Source of the DNA: JBFWVJ01 sp050246795
Lineage (GTDB): Bacteria > Patescibacteriota > Gracilibacteria > JAUYGZ01
Length of the DNA: 64,000 nt
Direction of reading: 5' to 3'
Assembly: GCA_050246795.1 (NCBI GenBank)
Contig: JBFWVJ010000001.1
Span: forward strand, 248,001-312,000
Part shown: one piece after another, positions 1 to 7,250 of the stretch
How positions within the stretch are numbered: position 1 is the stretch's first letter
Layout of the letters: the number at the start of each line of letters is the position of its first letter
Notes under the pieces: model-generated
Database searches by the model: none
What the model was told of the DNA's origin: nothing
The model's input: only the letters and a program-made list of their open reading frames with translations
Translations under genes and position numbers: made by a program

Positions 1-1
1 G

Positions 2-709
2 GACCAATCGAGCGATGCTATTGTGGTCTGGGATCCTGAAACGGGCCGTGCTTTGGACTGCAATGAAAAAGCATGCAGCGCGATGGGGTATACTCGAGAG
101 GAGTTCCTCCAAAAGACGATTATGGAGGTGGAGTCGGGTATTCCCACCATCGATATTTGGCGTGATTGCGTGCGGGTGGCTCAAAAAAACAAGAATTATA
201 TTCTTCACACTTTTCCTCGAAATAAAGATGGTGAACTGACACCTGTTGAAGTCAGTGTGAATTATGTCGTGGTCGAAGATAAGCCGTATATAGTGGGCAT
301 GGCTCGATTTTTAAACGAACGAAAACATCATTTGGCGATTGCGGAAGAAAAGATCCGCAGAAGTCGTGTTCTCGTGGACAATACCTTGGGGGTATTTTTT
401 ACGGATATTACGGGAATGCTTACTGAGGTGAATTCTGTTCTGTGGGACAGTATGCAAGTGCCGGCTTCTTTGAGGACTGAGAATGATTTTTCGCTGATTC
501 AGCAAGCGTTTGAAGCATCGGGTATTGATACCTTTATTCAAGAGTGCCTTCGTGGAAAACAGGAAATGTCTCAGGAATTTCGATTTATTCCTTCCTGGAA
601 AGATCCTTTGGAAATCCAAGTCAAACTTGTTCCAATCCACCATCTTTCTTACTTGCTGGGCGTTCAAGGGGTCGTGGAGAAGGTGAAGAAGAAAGGCTCG
701 AGAGGATAG
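2..709 (+). CDS. PAS-domain protein, 5' truncated by window edge
   Basis: The frame is open from base 2, so the N terminus lies outside the window. The first visible residues (DQSSDAIVVWDPETGRAL, then CNEKACSAMGYTREEFL) are a typical PAS fold start. This first PAS spans about residues 1-105 and ends in an ERK linker. A second, more divergent PAS-like segment follows (about residues 115-230: LVDNTLGVFFTDITG...). No kinase, GGDEF or HTH output domain follows before the stop, so this is the C-terminal end of a PAS-only or PAS-ending sensor. Its TAG stop directly abuts the stop of the convergent RNase J gene, with no intergenic base. Ligand and partner are unknown. Confidence 0.75.
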   Translation, partial: DQSSDAIVVWDPETGRALDCNEKACSAMGYTREEFLQKTIMEVESGIPTIDIWRDCVRVAQKNKNYILHTFPRNKDGELTPVEVSVNYVVVEDKPYIVGMARFLNERKHHLAIAEEKIRRSRVLVDNTLGVFFTDITGMLTEVNSVLWDSMQVPASLRTENDFSLIQQAFEASGIDTFIQECLRGKQEMSQEFRFIPSWKDPLEIQVKLVPIHHLSYLLGVQGVVEKVKKKGSRG

Positions 710-2617
710 CTACACTTTCACGATGATGGGCATGATGATCGGATTGCGGTTGACCATTTGCATGATGATCTTGCCGACGGCACGCTTGATCTCGAGTTTG
801 GTAGCATCGGATGATTCCTTCTGAGCCTGACCTTTTTCGTAGGCTTTTTTTGATGCATCTACACATTTGCTATAGATCTCGGGAGAATCTTGTAAGTAGA
901 TAAATCCTCTGGAATCAATGCCGGGATTGGCGATGAGCTTGCCGGTGTCCTGGTTGACCCGGAAAACGATGATGACGACCCCGTTTTGTGCCATGACCTG
1001 GCGGTCGAGTTGGACTTTTGACATGTGGCCTTCTCCTTCACGGCTTCCGTCGACGAAGATATTATTGGCAGGGACCTTGCTTTTGCTTTTTCTCATGGTG
1101 TCTCCGTCGGTTTCGAGGATATCGCCATTTTCTGCCAGGATCACGTGGTTTTCTTCCATGCCGATCTCTACGGCGAGTTCTTTGTGGGCATGGCGCAGCA
1201 TGTATTCCCCGTGAACGGGGATCAAATATTTCGGCATCATGAGCTTCAGCATGATTTTGAGTTCTTCGCGCTTGGCATGTCCTGACGTGTGGACATCCAT
1301 GTGCTCATTGGTGATGACTTTCGCGCCTCTTCTTAGCAGATGGTTGGTCATCGAAACCACGGCTTGTTCATTTCCGATGATGGGGTTTGAAGAAAAGACG
1401 ACGGTATCGTTGGGGAGGATCTGGATGTCTCGATGTTCCCCGAGGGCGATTCGGTTGAGCGCCGACAGTCCTTCTCCTTGTGAGCCGGTAGAGAGAATGA
1501 CGGAACGGTGTGACGGGTGAGATCTCAGGTCACGGATATCTCTTAAGACGCCTTTGGGGGGATTGATATATCCGAGTTTCATCCCGATCTCGATATTGTT
1601 CATCATGCTTCGTCCGCTGACGAACACTTTTCGATCATTTTTGTGGGCAATCTGCAGGATTTGGCCGATTCTTCCCATCAGAGATGAAAAGGAAGCGATG
1701 ATGACCCTTCCTTTGGCTTTTTCGATAATGTGCTCGAGGGTTTCTGCGACTTTTTTTTCTGACATGGTATAGCCAGGTTTGGTTGCGTTGGTGGATTCTC
1801 CCATCAAGGCCAACACTCCTTGTGATCCGATGCGGGCAAGGTTTTGCAGGTCGACTGATTCACCCCAGGCGGGAGTGAAATCAAATTTGTAATCCCCGGT
1901 GTGGACGACGTTTCCGACCGGTGTGCGCAGGACGATCCCGTTCGAATCGGGGATCGAGTGGTTTTGAGCAAAAAACTCGACCTCAAAGGTCCCCATACGG
2001 AAGGGTTTTCCGTTTTCGACGACTTTCAGTTGGGTTTGTTTGCCCAGTTTAAATTCGGACAGGTGCTTTTCGATCATGCCAATGGTCAAAGCTGATCCAT
2101 ACACGGGAGGAAACCCCAGCTTAGGCAAAATATGTCGAAGTCCGCCCATGTGGTCCAAATGACCGTGAGTGATCAGGATGGCTTTGATCTTTTTTTTGTT
2201 TTGTTCCAGGTAGGTCGTATCGGGGATGACATAATCAATCCCAAACATGCCCGGTTCGGGAAACTGCAGTCCACATTCGAGAATCATGATTTCATCATTG
2301 TATTCGATGGCATTCATGTTTTTTCCCACTTCGTCCAATCCGGCGATAGGGATTATTTTCAGCAGTTTATCGGTTTTGAAGCGGTGATTGATCTGGTGTC
2401 GGGGTTCGGGTTGGTGTGGTTTTTTGTGAAAGTCCTTTCGGTGCTGCTGTTGGTGTTTTCGATGAGGATGGTGCTGTTTCGGGTGCGATTGCTGATGGCC
2501 CTTTTTTTGCGGATGTTCTCCCTGTTTTTGATGTTGATGAGCAGGTTGGCCATTGTGCTGTGATGGTTTTTCTCCGGCATCCGTTTTTCGCTTGATCCAG
2601 TCAGTGAGTTTATTCAT
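710..2617 (-). CDS. rnj: Ribonuclease J with long His/Gln/Lys-rich N-terminal tail
   Basis: Metallo-beta-lactamase/beta-CASP ribonuclease of 635 residues, acting in mRNA decay and RNA 5'-end maturation. The zinc motif HGHLDH lies at residues 151-156, followed by the beta-CASP part (STGSQGEGLSAL) and the C-terminal HGEYMLRHAHKELA segment and RNase J tail. Family members are usually about 555 residues. The excess is a tail of about 80 residues made almost only of H, Q, K, P and N before the conserved LKIIPIAGLDEVGKN start. The tail may bind RNA or metal (inference). The start at 2617 is the only ATG in frame ahead of the tail. The gene is divergent from prs. Confidence 0.93.
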   Translation of the reverse strand: MNKLTDWIKRKTDAGEKPSQHNGQPAHQHQKQGEHPQKKGHQQSHPKQHHPHRKHQQQHRKDFHKKPHQPEPRHQINHRFKTDKLLKIIPIAGLDEVGKNMNAIEYNDEIMILECGLQFPEPGMFGIDYVIPDTTYLEQNKKKIKAILITHGHLDHMGGLRHILPKLGFPPVYGSALTIGMIEKHLSEFKLGKQTQLKVVENGKPFRMGTFEVEFFAQNHSIPDSNGIVLRTPVGNVVHTGDYKFDFTPAWGESVDLQNLARIGSQGVLALMGESTNATKPGYTMSEKKVAETLEHIIEKAKGRVIIASFSSLMGRIGQILQIAHKNDRKVFVSGRSMMNNIEIGMKLGYINPPKGVLRDIRDLRSHPSHRSVILSTGSQGEGLSALNRIALGEHRDIQILPNDTVVFSSNPIIGNEQAVVSMTNHLLRRGAKVITNEHMDVHTSGHAKREELKIMLKLMMPKYLIPVHGEYMLRHAHKELAVEIGMEENHVILAENGDILETDGDTMRKSKSKVPANNIFVDGSREGEGHMSKVQLDRQVMAQNGVVIIVFRVNQDTGKLIANPGIDSRGFIYLQDSPEIYSKCVDASKKAYEKGQAQKESSDATKLEIKRAVGKIIMQMVNRNPIIMPIIVKV

Positions 2618-2873
2618 GTTTTTCTTTCAATAAGATATTAAGAATTGTCTCCAATTGGGTATTGGTGAGGGAGTTTTATGATTTTTTTATCAATTTCTTT
2701 CACGCGTACCATTTCAGATTCACCTTAGTGTACCATTTTTTAAAAAAAATTACAATGTCGATTTGTTGTTCATTCTAAAATTTCCTTATAAATAAGCCAA
2801 TATATTAGATAGGAATTCATTTTCTTGAGTTTTTTGGTATACGTTTTATAGTAGAAGCAACAAAAATGCCTTT
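2618..2873. other. Divergent rnj-prs intergenic region
   Basis: AT-rich 256-bp spacer between the divergent rnj and prs genes. It holds the prs promoter (separate entry). I see no clear promoter for rnj, no tRNA and no stable hairpin. Confidence 0.5.
2825..2852 (+). promoter_or_regulatory. Predicted sigma-70-type promoter of prs
   Basis: TTGAGT at 2825-2830 and TATAGT at 2847-2852 with a 16-bp spacer. Transcription should start near 2859, giving a leader of only about 15 nt before the prs ATG at 2874, with no Shine-Dalgarno sequence. Confidence 0.6.
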
Positions 2874-3827
2874 ATGTCCCATCGTTTCTCCATCGTCGCT
2901 GGCACCTCTCACCCACAATTGGCCGAGGATATTTCTCGTGAACTTGGAGTCCCCTTGACCCAAGTGGAAATCAAACAGTTTGCTTCGCGGGAAATCTATG
3001 TGCGGCTTCACGAAACCGTTCGAGGGAGAGAGGTATTTGTCATCCAAACCGCAACTCAGCGGGTGAATGAAGACTATATGGAGCTCTTCTTGCTCTGCGA
3101 TATGTTGAAGCGTTCTTTCGCGCGAAAAGTCCACGTCATTTTTCCTCATTATGGATATGCACGACAAGATCGGATCGCGCTGCCGCGGGAAACGATTTCT
3201 GCGAAATTGATGGCTGACTTGTTGGTGACGTCCGGGGCTGACCACTTGATGACGATCGATCTCCACTCTGCTCAAATTCAGGGGTTCTTTGATATCCCCG
3301 TCGATAATATCGATCCTTCGAAGATTTTTATGAAGCATTTTCAGTCGTCGCTCGATCTGAGCAATGCCGTACTGGTTTCTCCAGATGTAGGAGGAGCGAA
3401 ATCAGTGAAGCGATTGGCAGATCTGATGGGACTTCAATTGGCGGTCCTCAATAAGCAGCGCAGCGCCCACAACCAATCTGAAGTCACTCATGTGATCGGA
3501 GATGTGAAAGGGAAGACCTGTATTATTTACGATGATATGGTCGACACGGCTGGTTCCGTTTGCAATGCCAAGGAGGCCTTGGTGAAGGCTGGGGCGGCAG
3601 ATGATGTTTATTTGGCCGCAACCCACGCGGTGCTTTCAGGTGAAGCTGTTGAACGGCTCAATAAGGCGCAATTCAAGCAGATTCTTTTTACGGATTCGAT
3701 TCCACTCCCGAAAGAACCTCCAAAGAATGTCCACGTCCTGGGTTTGTCTCATATGCTGGCGGAGATTATTCGGAGGATTGAGTCAGGAGAGTCTGTCAGC
3801 GGGTTGTATCAGAGTAATGGGAGGTAA
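2874..3827 (+). CDS. prs: Ribose-phosphate pyrophosphokinase (PRPP synthetase)
   Basis: 317 residues, the usual length. It makes PRPP from ribose 5-phosphate and ATP for purine, pyrimidine and NAD synthesis. Visible motifs: FPHYGYARQDR (ATP loop), DLHSAQIQGFFDIPVDN (metal and ribose region), VSPDVGGAKS and the PRPP-binding loop IIYDDMVDTAGSV. The start at 2874 puts the beta strand FSIVAGTSHP in the right place. It is followed 39 bp later by rpiB, which helps supply its substrate, so the two are probably cotranscribed and share the terminator after rpiB. Confidence 0.96.
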   Translation: MSHRFSIVAGTSHPQLAEDISRELGVPLTQVEIKQFASREIYVRLHETVRGREVFVIQTATQRVNEDYMELFLLCDMLKRSFARKVHVIFPHYGYARQDRIALPRETISAKLMADLLVTSGADHLMTIDLHSAQIQGFFDIPVDNIDPSKIFMKHFQSSLDLSNAVLVSPDVGGAKSVKRLADLMGLQLAVLNKQRSAHNQSEVTHVIGDVKGKTCIIYDDMVDTAGSVCNAKEALVKAGAADDVYLAATHAVLSGEAVERLNKAQFKQILFTDSIPLPKEPPKNVHVLGLSHMLAEIIRRIESGESVSGLYQSNGR

Positions 3828-3835
3828 TACCTACG

Positions 3836-3866
3836 GCAATTATCAATTTTCAATTATCAATTTTCA
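3836..3866. repeat. ATTTTCAA-type short tandem repeat
   Basis: Runs of CAATTATCAATTTTCAAT fill the gap between prs and rpiB and abut the rpiB ATG. The same unit recurs at 14455-14484 upstream of a nucleotidyltransferase gene and in frame inside the glycosyltransferase at 39720-39750. Confidence 0.7.
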
Positions 3867-4307
3867 ATGAAGGTTGTGCTCGCGACGGATCATGCTGGCT
3901 ATGCGCATAAGGAAGAGTTGAAGAGGCATCTGTTGGAGAACGGATTTGATGTTGAGGACTTTGGTACCCATTCAGAGGAATCTTGTGATTATCCGGATTT
4001 TATTTTTCCGGCTGTCAGGGCAGTAGCTGCTGATCCCCAGCATACTCGAGGGATTATTTTTGGAGGTTCCGGTCAAGGAGAAGCGATGACGGCGAATCGG
4101 GTGAGGGGAGTCAGGGCAACGACCTATTATCATCATGATTTGGAAATTATTGAGCTGTCACGGACCCACAATGACGCCAATGTGCTCTCTATCGGAGCGC
4201 GGTTTATTTCCCTCGAGCAGATGAAGGAGGCGGTAGAAAAGTGGCTTTCCCTCACTGACCCGCTGGATGAACGTCATATGAGGAGGATCCGCAAGATCGA
4301 TCAATAA
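3867..4307 (+). CDS. rpiB: Ribose-5-phosphate isomerase B (RpiB/LacAB family)
   Basis: 146 residues. Interconverts ribose 5-phosphate and ribulose 5-phosphate. The N terminus MKVVLATDHAGYAHK and the anion-hole loop are clear. The loop reads GGSGQGEAMTANRV: the catalytic cysteine of the E. coli type (CGSGxG) is replaced by glycine and a glutamate follows, as in the mycobacterial RpiB type, where glutamate is the base. SRTHNDANVLSIGARF is the conserved C-terminal motif. It lies directly behind prs and ends at a strong terminator. Confidence 0.93.
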   Translation: MKVVLATDHAGYAHKEELKRHLLENGFDVEDFGTHSEESCDYPDFIFPAVRAVAADPQHTRGIIFGGSGQGEAMTANRVRGVRATTYYHHDLEIIELSRTHNDANVLSIGARFISLEQMKEAVEKWLSLTDPLDERHMRRIRKIDQ

Positions 4308-4336
4308 AAAACCCCGAGAAGTCCTCGGGGTTTTTT
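4306..4336. terminator. Bidirectional rho-independent terminator
   Basis: Stem CCCCGAG/CTCGGGG (4312-4318 with 4324-4330) flanked by six A and six T, so it works on both strands. It serves rpiB (+) and the S41 protease (-), which converge here. Confidence 0.9.
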
Positions 4337-4356
4337 ATGACAAGGGGAGAGAAGGT

Positions 4357-6111
4357 TTATCTCCTTCTGGAAGATGTTGTGACGAGATCCTTGATCACGG
4401 CTTGCAATGCGTCGTCTTCTGGGGTGTCTTTGTTGTCAAGCAATGGATTTCCATCTGGATTGCTGTCAGGTTTTACACCGATCCCATCGATGCTGATGGG
4501 TTCCCCTTTGGGATTGCCGATCAAGTATTCCGCAGTGGTGAATTTAAAAGCTGAAAGCCCTCTTTGGTCTTGAGACTGGAGGCTGACGATGTTTTGGACG
4601 GTTCCTTTTCCAAAGCTGGTTTCTCCATAGATTTTTGCGATTCCGAACGATTGCAGGACTCCTGCCAGGATTTCGGACGCGGAAGCCGATCCTTTATTGA
4701 TCAAGATGCCGATGGGGATATTTTTCACGATGGGGTCGAGTTCTGTGTCCAGGCTGGTTCGCTGATGCTTGTCATTTAAGTAGACGACTGGGGTGTTTTT
4801 CGGGAGGAAATAGTCGACGATGGTGACCACTTCGTTGAGGAATCCTCCTGGATTGTTTCGGAGGTCGATGACGATGGCTTCAGGATTTTTTTGGGTGATG
4901 GTTTCCAATTCAGCCTTCATTTCTTGAGCGGAAGTATTTCCGAACTGGACGAGCTTGATGACCTCTACGTTTTGTTGATTGCTGACGGAGATCGCAGGAA
5001 TCGTGATCTTATTTCTCGTGATGGTGAATTCTTGAACGGATCCGTTTCTCCGGATCGTGAGCTTCACGGACGTTCCTTGAGGTCCTCGGATCTTGTTAAC
5101 GGCTTCTTGGAGGCTGAGCCCCTCGGTACTTTCACTATTGATGTGGGTGATAATGTCTCCTGGAAGAATCCCCGCTTTTTGAGCAGGGCTCCCTTCGATG
5201 GGCGATATGATGATGATGCTTCCTTCTTTTTCTTCGATATAAGCTCCAATCCCCTCGAGGTTTCCGTTCAGGCCTTCGGAGAAGCTTTGGAATTCATCAG
5301 AGGTGTAGTACTCGATGTACTTGTCTTCTTCCAGAGTTTTTACAGCCGCTTTGATAGCGGCTTCCATGGCGGCTTTTTCATCAAAGCTTTCGTTGAAGTA
5401 GCTTTGGGTCTTAATGATCTTGAAGACTTCTTTTAGGATATCCTCGAGTTCCAAGCTTTCAGAAGCAGGTGTGATGGGGGTAAGATTGATGATGGTCGTG
5501 TCACTGTGCTGGCTTGTTGCCACTTGATAGAGATAAGCCAGCGCCTCACGTACTTTTAAGGAATTCGACGCAAGCTGTCTCCGCAGTGCCGCGGCTTCGA
5601 GCTGGCTGGTGGGTTCAGGGATGAGGCCTTTTTCCAGAGCGGTGGCCAGGGTTTTTAATTCTTCCGGGGTCAAACGCAGTCGGAAGCTTCTGAAGAGTTC
5701 TCGGTAGTTCGATTCTGAAAGGGGAGAAATGGTTTCACCGGCGATATCAAATAGAGATGCCAAAAATTCAAGTCCATTGATCGAATCGTTTCGGGTTTTC
5801 CCGTTAAAGAGCTTCAATTTTTCGGCTTTTTCCCAGTGTTGGATGATGGTCGCATCACGATCAAATACTTGGAGGACGATACAGGAAGCGGTGAGAGCGG
5901 TGATATTTCGGTCCTCTTCATTGCGCCGGAGGCAGCGCTGGGTGATCTGGTTTTCTTCCAGAAAGCTGCTGATCATGTCGAGCTGAAGATCGTTGATCTG
6001 TTCCAATTCTTGAGCAGTAGGGATCGTGATCTTGATCTGAGCAAAGGCTGGAGTCAGGCTCTGGCTGAGGAGGCTCAAGCTCAGCAGGCTGATGAGAAGG
6101 AGTTTTTTCAT
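4357..6111 (-). CDS. Secreted S41 C-terminal processing protease (CtpA-like)
   Basis: 584 residues, starting with a signal peptide (MKKLLLISLLSLSLLSQSLTPAFAQ). A poorly conserved N-terminal region of about 230 residues is followed by a PDZ domain (about 275-360; IEGSPAQKAGILPGDIITHIN) and the S41 tail-specific protease domain. The catalytic serine sits in GSASASE (about residue 476) and the lysine in FGKGTVQ (about residue 500), the Ser/Lys dyad of the family. It probably trims or degrades exported proteins at the cell surface; the substrate is unknown. The N-terminal domain is not one I recognise. Confidence 0.9.
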   Translation of the reverse strand: MKKLLLISLLSLSLLSQSLTPAFAQIKITIPTAQELEQINDLQLDMISSFLEENQITQRCLRRNEEDRNITALTASCIVLQVFDRDATIIQHWEKAEKLKLFNGKTRNDSINGLEFLASLFDIAGETISPLSESNYRELFRSFRLRLTPEELKTLATALEKGLIPEPTSQLEAAALRRQLASNSLKVREALAYLYQVATSQHSDTTIINLTPITPASESLELEDILKEVFKIIKTQSYFNESFDEKAAMEAAIKAAVKTLEEDKYIEYYTSDEFQSFSEGLNGNLEGIGAYIEEKEGSIIIISPIEGSPAQKAGILPGDIITHINSESTEGLSLQEAVNKIRGPQGTSVKLTIRRNGSVQEFTITRNKITIPAISVSNQQNVEVIKLVQFGNTSAQEMKAELETITQKNPEAIVIDLRNNPGGFLNEVVTIVDYFLPKNTPVVYLNDKHQRTSLDTELDPIVKNIPIGILINKGSASASEILAGVLQSFGIAKIYGETSFGKGTVQNIVSLQSQDQRGLSAFKFTTAEYLIGNPKGEPISIDGIGVKPDSNPDGNPLLDNKDTPEDDALQAVIKDLVTTSSRRR

Positions 6112-6172
6112 AGTGAGAAAGTTATTTCGGGCGTCTTATTTTTTCACTCGCAGGGCTTTTTGTAAACGCTTT

Positions 6173-6181
6173 TGTTATAAT
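6173..6181 (+). promoter_or_regulatory. Extended -10 promoter of glycosyltransferase
   Basis: TGTTATAAT, an extended -10 box (TGnTATAAT). No good -35 is seen. Transcription would start near 6188. Confidence 0.5.
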
Positions 6182-6264
6182 CGGCTTGCCCACACATGCT
6201 TCTGGTCTTTACTGTAATTTCTTATTTTAGCGGATTTTGTTTCGTTGTTCAAATTTACCTTTTC

Positions 6265-7179
6265 ATGCTGTCTTTTTCCATTCTCATACCGACGTACAAC
6301 CGGAAAGCAAAACTGCAAGCGGTTTTGGAACGTTTGGGGTGTCAGGAGGGGATAGAGCAAGGCGAGGTGATCGTCGGGATCGATGGGAGTAGTGATGGGA
6401 CGGAGGAGTGGATGCAGGGTACGTACGGTACCCGTTCGACGGGCTCAGGGCAGGCTCCTGGTACTGACGGTACGAAGGGGAGGATGCAAAACATATCTTG
6501 GTTTCGGATAGAAAATAGTGGCAGGTCGGTGATTCGGAATCGACTTTTGGAACGGGCTCGAGGGGAGATCGTGATCTTTATACAAGATGATATTTTGGTC
6601 ACAGAGGGGTGGTTGCGGGCTATTTTGCAATTTCATCAACAAAAAAGGGGGGCATTGGTAGGGCATATGACGTGGTATCCTGAAGTGGCGGTGACTCCTT
6701 ATATGAAATGGCTCGAGAACGGCGGCCATATGCTAGATTTTTCAGGATTTCGAGAGGGTGACGAGATGGATTTTTGGCACTTTTATATGGGAAATATTTC
6801 ATTCCCACGTGACCTGGTTGGAGACCTTCGATTTCAAGAGTCTGTGCCGAGCTATGGCTGGGAAGACATCTTATTCGGCTACGAGTTTGTGTCCCGTGGC
6901 AATAAGGTTTATTATTCGGCCTCTGCGTTGGCGTATCATTGGGATGAGTATCGTGAAGAGGATTTGCGCGAGTATATGATCAAGGTAGGGCGAAGCGCGG
7001 TATGGGCTGAGCAACAGTATCCTGGGATCGGGATTGTTCCGCCGTTGTGGAAAAGAACTCTTTTTCGTTGTTTGATCTTTGTTGGGTTTATTCTCCGTCC
7101 TTTTCTCTCCCGAGAAACCAGATGGTATCTGGATATGAAGCAGTGGTTTTTGCAGGCGGTGGAGGAGGATAGACGATAA
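6265..7179 (+). CDS. Family 2 glycosyltransferase
   Basis: 304 residues from the ATG at 6265; an upstream in-frame ATG at 6196 would add a non-conserved hydrophobic stretch. The GT-A fold begins with FSILIPTYNRKAKLQAVLERL and continues with GIDGSSDGT (nucleotide-sugar binding), ARGEIVIFIQDDI (DxD-like metal site) and GWEDILFGYEF (acceptor side). It ends in a hydrophobic segment (FVGFILRPFL). It probably adds a sugar to a surface glycan. Residues about 53-73 (GTYGTRSTGSGQAPGTDGTKG) are an in-frame insertion coded by repeat DNA at about 6417-6480, between two conserved strands. Confidence 0.85.
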   Translation: MLSFSILIPTYNRKAKLQAVLERLGCQEGIEQGEVIVGIDGSSDGTEEWMQGTYGTRSTGSGQAPGTDGTKGRMQNISWFRIENSGRSVIRNRLLERARGEIVIFIQDDILVTEGWLRAILQFHQQKRGALVGHMTWYPEVAVTPYMKWLENGGHMLDFSGFREGDEMDFWHFYMGNISFPRDLVGDLRFQESVPSYGWEDILFGYEFVSRGNKVYYSASALAYHWDEYREEDLREYMIKVGRSAVWAEQQYPGIGIVPPLWKRTLFRCLIFVGFILRPFLSRETRWYLDMKQWFLQAVEEDRR

Positions 7180-7203
7180 ACGATAGACGATAGACGATGG
7201 ACC

Positions 7204-7250
7204 TCTCACCTCACGAAGCTCATGAAGCTAACGATGCTAACGAAGCTCAT
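7204..7250. repeat. Period-9 repeat before/at rel start
   Basis: Units GAAGCTCAT, GAAGCTAAC, GATGCTAAC, GAAGCTCAT in a 9-bp period. They lie in frame with rel and would add a low-complexity N terminus if translation began at 7197. Confidence 0.75.
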
